A stretch of DNA of 64,000 bases from Palsa-504 sp963806335 (GTDB lineage Bacteria > Actinomycetota > Actinomycetes > Streptosporangiales > Streptosporangiaceae). The notes under the pieces were generated by a model. It was not told the origin of the DNA. It saw only the letters and a list, made by a program, of their open reading frames with translations, and did no database searches. A program made the translations under genes and the position numbers. Shown here one piece after another: positions 27,906-37,436 of this stretch (the stretch's first letter is position 1; the number at the start of each line of letters is the position of its first letter). The stretch lies in assembly GCA_963806335.1 (NCBI GenBank), contig CAWDXO010000010.1, positions 186,001-250,000 of the forward strand, read 5' to 3'.

Positions 27906-29485
27906 ATGACCGAGTCGCCGCAGTGGTGGGCCGACGGCGTGGGCTATCAGGTATACGTGCCGTCGTTCCAGGACAGCAATGGGGACGGCTGGGGTGACCT
28001 GCCGGGCGTCACCTCCCGTCCGACCTGGGCGTTACCATCGTCTGGCTGGGCCCGATCCACCCGTCGCCTTTCGCCGACCACGGCTACGACGTGTCCGACT
28101 ACCGGGCTGTCAGCCCCCGCTTCGGAACCCTGCACGACCTGGAGACGCTGCTCAGCGAGGCCGGTGATCGCGGGTTGCGGGTACTGATGGACCTGGTGCC
28201 GAACCATACTTCGGCGGAGCATGAATGGTTCCGTCAGGCCCGCGAGGACCGGCATTCCCGCTACCGGGACTTCTACATCTGGCGGGACCCGGGCCCGGGC
28301 GGCGGGCCGCCGAACAACTGGGTCAGCCGCTTCGGCGGGTCGGCGTGGGCGTGGGACGAGGAGGCCGGTCAGTACTACCTGCACCTATTCGCCCGCTCGC
28401 AGCCAGATCTCGACTGGCGCAACCCGGCGGTGGCCGAGGGGTTCGATTCGATCATGTCGGGATGGCTCGATCTCGGCTTCTCGGGGTTCCGGGTAGACGT
28501 GCCCCACGTCGTGCTCAAGCATCCTGACCTTCCCGACAACCCGTTCGTGCCCGAGGACAAGGTCATCACCGACGTGCGCGGATCGCGGGAGTGGTGGCGT
28601 TTCCAGCACCGCTACGACATGGACCAGCCCGACTTGCTGGACATCTACGCCCGCTGGCGTGCCGTCACGGCACCGCGAGGGGCGATGCTGCTCGGCGAGG
28701 TTAACATCACCGATCCCGGGCGCTTGGGCCGGCACACCGCAGGCCGGGGCCTGGACGCGGTGTTCTGGTTCGGGCTCATTGAACACTGCTGGGAACCGGA
28801 TCGGTTCACCGAGTGGACGCGACAGGCCCTCGACGGTGCCGCCGGGCTGGTGTGGGTGCTCAGCAGCCATGACCGCCCCCGCGCTCCAAGCCGTTACGGG
28901 GGCGGGACCGCAGGCCGGCGGCGAGCGCTGACCCTGGCCACCCTAACTGCGGGCTTCCCCTGCTTCCCGCTCCTCTACCAGGGCGATGAGCTGGGTCTGC
29001 CGGACGCCGAGGTCCCCGCCGACCGGGTCCAAGACCCCCTGGTGCGCTATGGCGGGGCGACGTACGCCCGTGACGCGGCTCGTACGCCCATGCCGTGGTC
29101 AGCTACGCCCGGCCTGGGGTTCACCGACAGCCCCGAACCGTGGATCACGCTCGGCGACCGCAAACCGGGACAGACAGTCAGCGCGCAGGGCCAGGACCCG
29201 GCATCCACGCTGAACGCTTACCGGCGGCTACTGCGCCTGCGTGCCGAGGACAGCGACCTGCGCCACGGGGAACTGCGGTGGCTGCCTGCAGGTGAGGGTG
29301 TCATCGGTTACGTGCGAGGCTCGACGCTGGTAGCCGCCAACGTTAGCCCCGGCCCAGCCGGGATCGCGCTCCCCGGGGGAAGATGGCGGGTGGCATTCCG
29401 AACCGACCGCCCTGACACAGGCGATCATGTCACGGGCACAGCGGAGATACCCGCCGAACACACCTGGATCTTCCGGCGCGACTAG
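27906..29485 (+). pseudogene. GH13 alpha-amylase-family glycosidase, frameshifted near the N-terminus
   Basis: The first 38 codons read WWADGVGYQVYVPSFQDSN and GDLPGV, the start of the GH13 (beta/alpha)8 barrel. Near 28020 a small deletion removes about four residues and shifts the frame. The second frame then carries the rest: DLGVTIVWLGPIHPS, MDLVPNHTS (region I), FRVDVPH (region II, catalytic Asp), LLGEVN (region III, Glu), LSSHDRPR (region IV). The C-terminal beta domain is complete. It is related to trehalose synthase / oligo-1,6-glucosidase. Without repair only a truncated product from an internal start is possible. Confidence 0.8.
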
Positions 29486-30101
29486 CAGCATCAGCCGTGG
29501 CGACAGATGCCCCGGCAACTTGGCGGACATAGCCAGCCCCCGCGGGCGCACACCCAAGGTAACGGGCCAGGGTACCGAGATCGCCCCGGGGTAGCTGCCG
29601 GGCCGCCGCGCCTCGGCAGGACATGGCTCATCCCGCAACGGGGCAATCAGCTTGGTCGCGCCCGGGTCAGGAGTCCTGCGGGTCCGATCCTCCTGACGGC
29701 GCTCCGACCGCCGGGATGCTCGCCGGAATCCCCGGACACACGGCCTAACCCGACTTGGCTCACGATCATGGACTTTCGACAAACTTAATACGCTGACCTG
29801 CGGATATGCTTCTCAAGTTGACGAAATCAGCGCACTAACCAGGTTGAAGTCGTAGTGGACGGGATCACCAGGGTTCGAGCTTGAGTCCCCGGCGCGGGGT
29901 ACGTCCGCACCGGGACAGGCGGTGACACGGGCCCCGCAGCCCTGCCGGGAGAGCCCGGTTGAGCTGACGAGCGGCGGGGTGCGAGCGCGGATGCGGCCGG
30001 ACCTGAGCATCGCCGCCGCGCTGCCCCGCTGGGCGGCAACGTCCGGGTAGTGGCAGCCCGGGAGCTTGGCAGGCACGCGCCGCCTGGGCGACAATGCCGG
30101 G
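29486..30101. other. Gene-poor stretch carrying a dispersed repeat
   Basis: About 615 bp without a credible coding frame. It includes an AT-richer segment around 29760-29830 in which the repeat at 29793-29824 lies. Nothing else was recognised. Confidence 0.5.
29793..29824 (+). repeat. Dispersed repeat, left copy
   Basis: Begins CTGACCTGCGGATAT and continues GCTTCTCAAGTTGACG. An imperfect copy in the same orientation is at 59293-59323 (CTGACCTGC, GCTTC, AAGT, GACG in the same order), and its first 15 bases recur exactly, inverted, at 59335-59349. The copies enclose about 29.5 kb. Confidence 0.5.
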
Positions 30102-30683
30102 ATGGCTGGTGATGACAGCAGGGCCCCGTCGCGGCGGGCGGCGTTGATGCTCACTCTGGACTGGACCCGGCCCTCGGGGCCGCTGGAGTGGGTGTCCTGT
30201 GTCGCCCCGGTTGTTACGCAGGCTGTGGCCGGGGCCGGGCACTGGGCCGCCGGGCGGCGGCAGCGGGCCCTGGCCGCGTGGGCGAGCGCTGCCGGGTTCG
30301 CGCTGGTGGCGTGGGGCCGGGGCACCGAAGCGCCGTCCCGGGCCGAGGTGGAACCTATCCGGCGGCAGCAACGGGACCGGTTGCCCGGGCTGAACCCGAA
30401 GGCCGCGGCCGCCGGAACGCGAGCTCTGACGGCCCGCCAGCAATGGTGGTGGGGCGTTGCTGCCTGGACTGTCACTGGCATCGGGATGGTCAACGGCGTG
30501 CGGTCGGGCCTGCGCCCCCCGCAGCGGCTGACGGTGCCCGCGATCGCCATCGAAGCCCCGGGCGTCGCGTTTACTGTCCTGCGGGCGGCCCGGGCCGTGC
30601 AGCAGCGCAAGCCGAGAATAGCCGCCGGCTCAGCCCTGGCCGTCGCCGGATGGGTAGCCCGGGTTGCGGGCAGTATCGGCTGA
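30102..30683 (+). CDS. Hypothetical membrane protein
   Basis: 193 aa. Several moderately hydrophobic stretches (APVVTQAVAGAGHWAAG, AAWASAAGFALVAWG, QQWWWGVAAWTVTGIGMV, SALAVAGWVARVAGSIG) suggest about 3-4 membrane helices. I do not recognise the family. The ATG at 30102 is chosen over one at 30066 because the upstream 12 residues look like leader sequence. It stands alone. Confidence 0.55.
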   Translation: MAGDDSRAPSRRAALMLTLDWTRPSGPLEWVSCVAPVVTQAVAGAGHWAAGRRQRALAAWASAAGFALVAWGRGTEAPSRAEVEPIRRQQRDRLPGLNPKAAAAGTRALTARQQWWWGVAAWTVTGIGMVNGVRSGLRPPQRLTVPAIAIEAPGVAFTVLRAARAVQQRKPRIAAGSALAVAGWVARVAGSIG

Positions 30684-30775
30684 ACCGCTGCGGTAACAGC
30701 AGCCCGCAGCGGCCACCGCGACAACAGAACACCGGGAAACCGCGCGGCACCCGGCCTGCGAACCCTTTCATGGCT

Positions 30776-30798
30776 CTTCACAATCGAGGGTGTGGTCC
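30776..30798 (+). repeat. Direct repeat flanking the VOC gene, copy 1
   Basis: CTTCACAATCGAGGG followed by TGTGGTCC. The partner at 31319-31339 differs only by loss of two G. The pair encloses the VOC-family gene. Confidence 0.6.
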
Positions 30799-30869
30799 CC
30801 GTCGAGGTGCTCGGCGCGTCGGTGACCGGATAGGGGGTCGAGGTCTCCCGGGGATGAAGGCTCCGCGGT

Positions 30870-31259
30870 TCAGGTGGTTTCGAGCTGCACGAGACAGAAC
30901 GGGTGTCCGGCCGGGTCGGCGTAGACCCGGTAGGTTTCGTCCTCGAGCACGACACGTTCCCCGAGCGGGACCGCGCCCAGGGCGCGCACCCGCTGATCGG
31001 CGATCTCGAGGTCGTCGACCCGCACATCCAGGTGAAGCTGCTGCGGTGGCCCCTGGTCCGGCCAGCCGGGCGGGCGGTAACCGGCGATCTGCTGGAACAC
31101 CAGGCGTCGCCGGCCGTCGGAGGCGTCCGCGATGTCGACCGAGTCGGCGTTCTCCTGCACCCGCTCCCAGCCCAGGACAGCCGCCCAGAACCGGGCGGAG
31201 ATGCCGGCGTCCGGGCAGTCCACGACGATGTTCATCAGCTGGCCGACAGGGGTGTCCAC
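30870..31259 (-). CDS. VOC (glyoxalase/bleomycin-resistance) family protein
   Basis: About 130 aa. One vicinal-oxygen-chelate domain of two beta-alpha-beta-beta-beta modules: MNIVVDCPDAGISARFWAAV, LGWERV, then LHLDVRVDDLEIADQRVRAL and YADPAGHPFCLVQ. The family includes glyoxalases, dioxygenases and antibiotic-binding proteins; the function here is unknown. The start is uncertain: GTG at 31259 or ATG at 31235. The gene is bracketed by a short direct repeat. Confidence 0.82.
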   Translation of the reverse strand: MDTPVGQLMNIVVDCPDAGISARFWAAVLGWERVQENADSVDIADASDGRRRLVFQQIAGYRPPGWPDQGPPQQLHLDVRVDDLEIADQRVRALGAVPLGERVVLEDETYRVYADPAGHPFCLVQLETT

Positions 31260-31318
31260 CCCGGGGACTGTAGCAGGCCCCAGGCTGGTTCGAGGGTTTC
31301 CGGGGCCGTTACCGGGCC

Positions 31319-31339
31319 CTTCACAATCGAGTGTGGTCC
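31319..31339 (+). repeat. Direct repeat flanking the VOC gene, copy 2
   Basis: CTTCACAATCGAG then TGTGGTCC, the right-hand partner of the copy at 30776-30798. Confidence 0.6.
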
Positions 31340-31359
31340 AGACCCGCGTAACCGACATT

Positions 31360-31885
31360 GTAGGACCTGACCGCCCAGCCGGTAATAGCTCTAAAGGCCC
31401 AGGAGGTTTCTTTGCCTTGCTAACGGGCCTCAGCGTTGACAGGGCGCCCGGGCAGTGTCACGCCGGCTGGCCTCCGCTGCGGGCAGGACGGCCATAGGTG
31501 AATGATCTGCGCGTAGGTGTGCCGGATGCCCTCGCGGTCCTTTTGCGCTCCTGTTCGGCAGCGTACCGAGCTAACGCTTTCATGTCACGCACTTTAGTTA
31601 GCGCTGCGCATCGCTTGACGAGCGATATCCGCCTTATGCGTGGTTTAGCAGACAGGGAGTTGTGCCGCAGCCAACGCTCGAGACCCGGATGATCTGCGCG
31701 GCCGCAGGCACCGGCATGCCCGGTAGCAAGTTGCCCCTTTACGGTAGTCGCAAGCTCTTGGTTGCCTTGGTGCTGGTCGTGGTGGTGCAATCAGGAGGTT
31801 AGCTGCGCGGGAGCGGCCCGGTGGGGTACCGCCCGGCGCTGGGTGAGCGGTGGTGGTCGGCCACAGGGAGCCTGGGGAGGGGCTG
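31360..31885. other. Intergenic stretch, no convincing gene
   Basis: About 500 bp. A minus-strand frame at 31458-31790 ends with KVRDMKALARYAAEQERKR, which looks faintly coding, but the upstream part does not. No domain was recognised. The promoter of the transporter gene is probably in the right part. Confidence 0.4.
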
Positions 31886-33568
31886 GTGGGGAGTAACGCC
31901 GGTGCCCGGAGGCTGCACGCTTTCCGCTCGCTGGCGGACAACAAGGCCTTGATGCGCGCGCTGGCGGCGTATGCGCTGTTCGTTCTCGCCGAGTATTCGG
32001 TGTGGATCGCCATGCTGGTCTTCGCCTACAGCCGTGGCGGCGCCGCCATCGCCGGGCTGGTGGCGGTGGCGCAGCTGGTGCCTGCGGCGGTCGCGGCGCC
32101 CATGGTGGCGGCGCTCACCGACCGGCGGTCACCGGTGTTCATGCTCGCCGGAGGCTATCTGGTGCAGGCGGCGGCGATGGCGGCCACGGCCGTGGCGGTC
32201 ATCGCGGGCGTGCCGTTGGCGGCTTATGCGGGTGCCGTGGTCGCGGCCACCGCGGTCACCGCGACCCGCCCGGCGCAGGCGACGCTTCTCCCGTCGCTGG
32301 CCGTTACCACCGATCAGCTGACGGCGGCCAACGTGATCGCGGGCTGGCTGGACGCCGCCGGGGTCGCGATGGCGGGCCTGCTGGCCGGGGTGCTGATCTC
32401 GCTCGGTGGCGTGGGCAGCGTCTTCGCGGTGTGCGCCGGCCTCGGCCTGGTTGCCGCGTTGCTGGTTGCCCGACTGAAGGTAGCGGCGCTGGCCGCGCCG
32501 GAGGAGCGTGCTCCGGAGGCGTTGGCCGGGGTCGGCAAGGGCCTGCGGATGGTGGCCAGCCAACCACGGCTGCGGCTCATGCTTGCCCTGCTGACGGCGC
32601 AGGCCATCGTGGTGGGAGCGCTGGAGCTGCTGATCGTAATCCTGGCCATCAGCGTGCTGGGCCGCCCGCAGGCGTGGGCCGGTTACCTCGAGTTCACCTT
32701 CGGCGCGGGAGCGGTACTAGCCGCCACAGTGAGCGCGGTCCTGGTCGGCCGCCGACTAGGTGGTCCGATCGCGGCCGCGGCGCTGGTGTGCAGCGGTGCG
32801 GTGGCGGCACTGGCGTTCGGTCTCGGCGTGGCCGGGACCCTGGCCCTGCTGGCGCTGGCCGGGGCTAGCCACTGCCTGCTGGAGGTGGCCACCCGCACCC
32901 TCTTGCAGCGCTCGGTTCCGCCCCAGCTGATGGGCCGGATCTTCGGGATCCTGGAGGGGCTCATGATGGCCGGGTACGCGCTGGGCGCCCTGCTTGTGCC
33001 GGCGCTGATGCATCTAGGCGGCAGCCGGCTCGCCCTCGTCGGGGTCGCGGCCGTGCTCCCGGTCGCGGCCGCGGCCGGCGGGCGCGCCCTGTTCAGTCTC
33101 GACGCCGAGACGCCCGTGCCGGTGGTGGAGATCGCGTTGCTGCGTTCGCTCCCGTTGTTCGCCGAGCTGCCCGCGCCCGCGATCGAAGGCCTGGCGGCGG
33201 CCCTCACGCCGGTGCACCTGGCCGCCGGCACCGTACTGATCCGGCAGGGCGACCTGGGAGATGCCTACTACGCGATTGCCGCGGGTGAACTCGATGCCCG
33301 GCAAGACGGGCAGTTCCTGCGCCGGTGCCGACGAGGCGAAGGAGTGGGGGAAATCGCGCTGCTGCGCGATATCCCGCGCACGGCGACCGTGACCGCGGTT
33401 GGCGCCGCCACCGTGTACGAGCTCAACCGGGAACCCTTCCTGACGGCGATCCTCGGGCATTCGCCGACCCAGCGGCAGGCGGATCGCATCGTTGCCGCGC
33501 GGCTGGCCACCGGCGCCGCGCCAGGCCATCGCGACACTTCAGGGGACGGCCCGGCCGAGCCGGGCTAG
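31886..33568 (+). CDS. MFS transporter fused to a C-terminal cyclic-nucleotide-binding domain
   Basis: 560 aa. Residues about 10-410 form an MFS permease with about 12 helices (MFS_3-like; AAPMVAALTDRRSPVFML, VPPQLMGRIFGILEGLMM). Residues about 425-535 form a cNMP-binding beta-roll with the phosphate-binding cassette GEGVGEIALLRDIPRTATV, keeping the Glu and Arg that contact the cyclic nucleotide. I chose GTG 31886, behind a GGGGAGGGG ribosome site, over GTG 31850. Only 29 bp separate it from a decarboxylase with the same type of tail, so both may be one ligand-gated amine production/export unit. Confidence 0.88.
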   Translation: MGSNAGARRLHAFRSLADNKALMRALAAYALFVLAEYSVWIAMLVFAYSRGGAAIAGLVAVAQLVPAAVAAPMVAALTDRRSPVFMLAGGYLVQAAAMAATAVAVIAGVPLAAYAGAVVAATAVTATRPAQATLLPSLAVTTDQLTAANVIAGWLDAAGVAMAGLLAGVLISLGGVGSVFAVCAGLGLVAALLVARLKVAALAAPEERAPEALAGVGKGLRMVASQPRLRLMLALLTAQAIVVGALELLIVILAISVLGRPQAWAGYLEFTFGAGAVLAATVSAVLVGRRLGGPIAAAALVCSGAVAALAFGLGVAGTLALLALAGASHCLLEVATRTLLQRSVPPQLMGRIFGILEGLMMAGYALGALLVPALMHLGGSRLALVGVAAVLPVAAAAGGRALFSLDAETPVPVVEIALLRSLPLFAELPAPAIEGLAAALTPVHLAAGTVLIRQGDLGDAYYAIAAGELDARQDGQFLRRCRRGEGVGEIALLRDIPRTATVTAVGAATVYELNREPFLTAILGHSPTQRQADRIVAARLATGAAPGHRDTSGDGPAEPG

Positions 33569-33597
33569 CCCGCCACCAGGCATCGAGGGAGGCAGAC

Positions 33598-35463
33598 GTG
33601 GAGCACCCGCTGGCGATGGACGCCGAGGCGATGCGGCGCGCCGGTTACGCGACCGTCGACGCTCTGGTGGCCAGGCTGGCCGATCCCGGGGCTGATCCGG
33701 TGCTGCGCCGGGCCGAGGCCGCCGACATGGCTTCCCGGCTCGGCGGTCCGCCACCGGAGCAGGCCGCCGAGTACGGCGCGGTCCTGGCGCGGGTGATCGC
33801 GGACGTGCTGCCCTACGCGGCACGGACCGATCACCCGGGGTACTTCGCCTTCATCCCGAGCTTTACCACCTGGCCGGCTGCGCTGGCCGAGCTGACGGCC
33901 GCCGCGGCCAACCCGTACTGCGGGGCGTGGATGGAATCGGCCGGCGCCGCCCAGATCGAACTGGAGGTCGTTGACTGGTTCCGCGACTGGCTCGGGATGC
34001 CGACCAGCACCGCCGGGCTGCTCGTGAGCGGCGGTTCAGCCGCCAACCTGATGGCGCTGCTGGTGGCGCGCGAGGCCGCGGGAGGGCCGTCCGACGACTC
34101 CGTCCTGTATGTGTCGGATCAGGCGCACTCATCCCTGGCCCGGACCGCGCGGGCCATGGGCCTGCGGCCCCAGCAGGTCCGGGTGCTGCCGACCGACGAC
34201 CGCTGGCGGCTGTTGCCGGAAACGGTGACCGCGGCCGCTCGGGCTGACCGCAGCGCGGGCCGGGTCCCGTTCGCGTTGTGTGCCAGCGCGGGCTCGACCA
34301 ACACCGGCGCCGTTGATCCCCTCGGGGAACTGGCTGATGTCGGCGCCGAGGAAGGGCTGTGGCTGCACGTCGACGCGGCCTACGGCGGCTTTGCCGCGCT
34401 GACCGCCAAGGGACGATCGGCGCTGGCCGGCATCGATCGCGCCGACTCCGTCACGCTGGACCCCCACAAATGGCTCTACCAGCCGATGGAGTGCGGCAGC
34501 GTGCTGATCCGCGACGGCGTCCGGCTCGAGCGCACGTTCGCCATCCACCCGGACTACCTTGACGCCGACGGTACTCGAGGCGCTGGTGAGGTCAACTTCG
34601 CCGACCGCGGGCTGCAGCTGTCCCGGGGCTTCCGGGCGCTCAAGATCTGGGTCACCATGCAGACCTTCGGCCTGGCCGCGTTCCGCGCCGCCATCCAGCG
34701 CAACCTCGAACTGGCGGAGTTCGCCGAGGCCCTGATCCGCCGTCACACCGGGCTCATCCTGATGGCGCCGGCGACGCTCGGGATCGTCTGCTTCCGCCGG
34801 GAATGGCCCGGCTGCGACGAGGCCGAAACCGAACGCCGCGGCCTGGCCCTCGCCGACGACCTGGAACGCAGCGGCATGGCGCTGGTCTCCGCGACCCGGC
34901 TGGCCGGGCGCCACGCCATCCGGCTATGCATCCTCAACCCGACCAGTTCGGAAGAGCACGTACGGCTTGTCGTCGAACACTTCGCGGGCGCGCCTGTGCC
35001 TGGGGCCGCGCCGGGAGGGGCTGACGCCGACTCCAGGGCCGACGTCATCGCGGGCTTGGACGACGGCGTGCTGGGGACCGTCCCGCTGCTCGCTGGCGTG
35101 CCCGCTTCGATTATCCGGGGCGTCCATGCCCGCGGGGTCTGGCTTGACGTGGCCGCCGGGGAGGAGGTCGTACGCCGGTGGTCTTCCGGCCGGCTGTTCT
35201 ACATCATCCTGTCCGGCCGCTACGACGTCTTTATCGATGGTCGGCTCATCCGCACCATGGGCCCGGGTGATCACTTCGGCGAGCTCGCCGCCCGGGATTG
35301 GGGCGGCGGCTACGGCTACACCCGCCTGGCCACCGTCAGGTGCGCCGAACCCGGCCGGCTCCTCACGCTGACCAGTGAGGATTTGCAGTGGCTGGTAGAC
35401 AGCGAACCGACCGTCAAGGCCAGGCTCGCGCAGAGCCTGGCCGAACGCCTGCAGCAACGTTAG
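33598..35463 (+). CDS. PLP-dependent aromatic-amino-acid-type decarboxylase fused to a cNMP-binding domain
   Basis: 621 aa. Residues 1-475 form a group II PLP decarboxylase: YFAFIPSFTTWPAALAEL, VSGGSAANLMAL, HVDAAYGGFAAL and DPHKWLYQP with the PLP lysine, related to aromatic-L-amino-acid and tyrosine decarboxylases. Residues about 500-620 add a cNMP-binding beta-roll with GPGDHFGELAARDW and YTRLATV, again with the cassette Glu and Arg. GTG 33598 follows the strong ribosome site GAGGGAGG. It probably makes an amine from an aromatic amino acid, exported by the preceding transporter. Control by cAMP/cGMP is inferred from the domain. Confidence 0.88.
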   Translation: MEHPLAMDAEAMRRAGYATVDALVARLADPGADPVLRRAEAADMASRLGGPPPEQAAEYGAVLARVIADVLPYAARTDHPGYFAFIPSFTTWPAALAELTAAAANPYCGAWMESAGAAQIELEVVDWFRDWLGMPTSTAGLLVSGGSAANLMALLVAREAAGGPSDDSVLYVSDQAHSSLARTARAMGLRPQQVRVLPTDDRWRLLPETVTAAARADRSAGRVPFALCASAGSTNTGAVDPLGELADVGAEEGLWLHVDAAYGGFAALTAKGRSALAGIDRADSVTLDPHKWLYQPMECGSVLIRDGVRLERTFAIHPDYLDADGTRGAGEVNFADRGLQLSRGFRALKIWVTMQTFGLAAFRAAIQRNLELAEFAEALIRRHTGLILMAPATLGIVCFRREWPGCDEAETERRGLALADDLERSGMALVSATRLAGRHAIRLCILNPTSSEEHVRLVVEHFAGAPVPGAAPGGADADSRADVIAGLDDGVLGTVPLLAGVPASIIRGVHARGVWLDVAAGEEVVRRWSSGRLFYIILSGRYDVFIDGRLIRTMGPGDHFGELAARDWGGGYGYTRLATVRCAEPGRLLTLTSEDLQWLVDSEPTVKARLAQSLAERLQQR

Positions 35464-35698
35464 CGAGACGCACGGAGGTAGGCGGAGGGCGGGCCCGGTG
35501 CAGCAGCCAGGACCCGAGCCGGCCGCGCTGGCTGCAGAGTCGTTCCCCTGCTTCCCTCCTGGGCACTGGGCGCGGCCCGCGGCCCGCCGGGCATCGGCCT
35601 GCAGGCAGGCGACGTGGTGCGGCTATCTTCGAGCTTCCTGATCAGCTAACGACTTCAATAACAGGGTTACTAACGGTAGTTCGTTGACTCTGGATCGG

Positions 35699-35740
35699 GT
35701 GCGCGGCATGCCAGGGGTAGTGCGCGGCATGCCAGGGGTA
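35699..35740 (+). repeat. Perfect 21-bp tandem duplication
   Basis: Two head-to-tail 21-bp units beginning GTGCGCGGCATGCC, immediately upstream of the transposase remnant. It looks like a replication-slippage or excision product. Confidence 0.8.
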
Positions 35741-35767
35741 ATGCTTGTGCGGTGCGTGGGGTGCGTG

Positions 35768-35893
35768 ATGACCCGACATCAGCCCTGCCCGGCGGCGCCG
35801 GGCCCGCTGGAGGAGTACGCGGCGCGGTTTGATGACCTGTTCAGCCGGCTGGCGCAGCAGGAAGGTAGTGACCGTGGCAGTGCGGGACCCTGA
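35768..35893 (+). mobile_element. IS701-family transposase N-terminal remnant
   Basis: The frame from ATG 35768 reads RHQPCPAAPGPLEEYAARF then DDLFSRLAQQEG, which matches the start of actinobacterial IS701-type transposases. The similarity stops after about 35 residues; the DDE catalytic core is absent. No terminal inverted repeats were found. The insertion sequence has been almost wholly lost. Confidence 0.65.
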
Positions 35894-36213
35894 ACTCGGT
35901 GATGCGGGCGTACCGCTCGTTTGTAAGGCACGCCCGAGTCGTCTCTGACGGTCGTTCACCTGGGGCTGTGTCATGGGTGGATCCGTCGCGATCGGCCAGC
36001 TCGGGCGGCTGTTCCTGTCGCTTGCCTGAGACGCGGCCGCCAGGGAGACGGCGGCAACGCCGGACAGGCGCACGCAGCGTCGCTCGCCACGGCGCCGTGC
36101 CGGTCTTTCACCCGGTGGCGGGCGGCGCACCCGGTCACCGGCTACGTGGCTGCCTCGATGGATGGCGCGGGCCGGTCCGGCCACCTGCCCCGGCCGGGAG
36201 TTGTGATGCGGCG
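35894..36213 (+). other. Stretch without intact gene; possible CsoR-family tail
   Basis: No full gene. Around 35995-36031 one frame reads QLGRLFLSLA then a stop, the C-terminal signature of CsoR/CstR repressors, and nearly the same DNA recurs at 55660-55693. It is probably a repressor-gene remnant in both places. Confidence 0.35.
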
Positions 36214-37386
36214 ATGACCGACACTAGGCCTATGAGCAACGTGCGGCTGGCTTCTAGTACGACGCGCAATGGTGCCGGGTTGGCTCCCGCTCTGGTTCTG
36301 GGCGGCCGGCGGCTGGCGGTCCTGGACAGGGTGCGGCTTTATGCATGCGGGATCACTCCGTATGACGTGACGCATCTCGGGCACGCGGCGACGTTCGTCT
36401 GGGTCGATGCGCTGAGCCGTGCCCTGAGCTTCCTGGGGGCCGAACCGGAGGTGTGCCGGAACGTCACTGATGTGGACGATGTGCTGGACGCGGCGGCTCA
36501 TCGGGCCGGCGCGCCATACGACTCGTTCGCGGCGGTGCAGCAGTACTACTTCGAGCAGGACATGGCGGCCCTGGGAGTGCGTCCCCCATCGCATGAGCCC
36601 CGCGCGCACCGGTACGTGCAGCAGGTGATCCGGCTGGCTGGGGGGCTGCTCGCCAGCGACGCCGCGTATCAGCGCGGGGGCAGCGTCTATTTCCGGGGCC
36701 GGGTGGCCGCGGACCGGGCGGGCTTGGGCCACGCCGAGGCCTTGCAGCTGTCCGCCGAGTACGGTGGCCGGACCGGCGACCCGGCTAAGGACGACCCGCT
36801 GGACGTCGCGGTCTGGCAGGCGGGTGAACCGGGTCATCCGTCCTGGGAGTCACCGTGGGGACCTGGCCGGCCGGGGTGGCACGCCGAATGCGCCGCGATG
36901 GCGCTGTCGGTTTTCGGCGTGGGCGTCGACGTTCACGCTGGCGGCCGGGATCTCCGCTTCCCGCATCACGCCTACCACGCGGCGATGGCCGAGAGCTTCA
37001 CTGGTGTCCGTCCGTACGCCCGGGCGTGGCTGCATGCCGGCACGGTCACCACCGGCGGGGTCAAGATGGCCAAGTCAGCTGGCAACCTGGTACTGGTGAG
37101 CGACCTGCTCGCCGGTTATCCGGCGGCGGCCATCCGGCTGATGATCCTGGACCGGTCCCGGACTGATGACTGGGATTACCGGCCTGACCTGCTCGACGCC
37201 GCTGCGGGCCGCCTGGAAAGCCTGTACAGCGCGGCCGGCCGCACCGTCCCGGCGAGTCCCGGCGCCAGTGCCGGGATCGGGCGCCTGCTGGCCGCTGACC
37301 TGAACGTGCGGGCCGTCATCGATGCCGCCATCGAGACCGGCGGCGCGGCGGCCCGGACGGCCGCGGCTGTGCTCGGCCTAAGCTGA
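36214..37386 (+). CDS. Cysteinyl-tRNA-synthetase-like ligase (MshC/CysS type)
   Basis: 390 aa. Class I synthetase catalytic core: YACGITPYD with zinc Cys45, HLGHA as the HIGH equivalent, GWHAECAAM and HAGGRDLRFPHH supplying other zinc ligands, and VKMAKSAGN as KMSKS. It stops after a short helical region and lacks the full anticodon-binding domain. That length and core resemble MshC, which joins cysteine to glucosaminyl-inositol in mycothiol synthesis, as well as short CysS paralogues. The alternative start is ATG 36232. A cysteine-activating enzyme beside a sulfur island is notable. Confidence 0.82.
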   Translation: MTDTRPMSNVRLASSTTRNGAGLAPALVLGGRRLAVLDRVRLYACGITPYDVTHLGHAATFVWVDALSRALSFLGAEPEVCRNVTDVDDVLDAAAHRAGAPYDSFAAVQQYYFEQDMAALGVRPPSHEPRAHRYVQQVIRLAGGLLASDAAYQRGGSVYFRGRVAADRAGLGHAEALQLSAEYGGRTGDPAKDDPLDVAVWQAGEPGHPSWESPWGPGRPGWHAECAAMALSVFGVGVDVHAGGRDLRFPHHAYHAAMAESFTGVRPYARAWLHAGTVTTGGVKMAKSAGNLVLVSDLLAGYPAAAIRLMILDRSRTDDWDYRPDLLDAAAGRLESLYSAAGRTVPASPGASAGIGRLLAADLNVRAVIDAAIETGGAAARTAAAVLGLS

Positions 37387-37436
37387 TCCGTGGACCCGTC
37401 CGCGCGGCGGCCTGGGCAGTCATCCTGTTCTGGCGC

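Noticed and set aside
29860..29930. Possible tRNA (a GGTTCGAG segment)
   Set aside because: The flanking bases do not pair as a T-arm and no acceptor stem or anticodon arm can be drawn.
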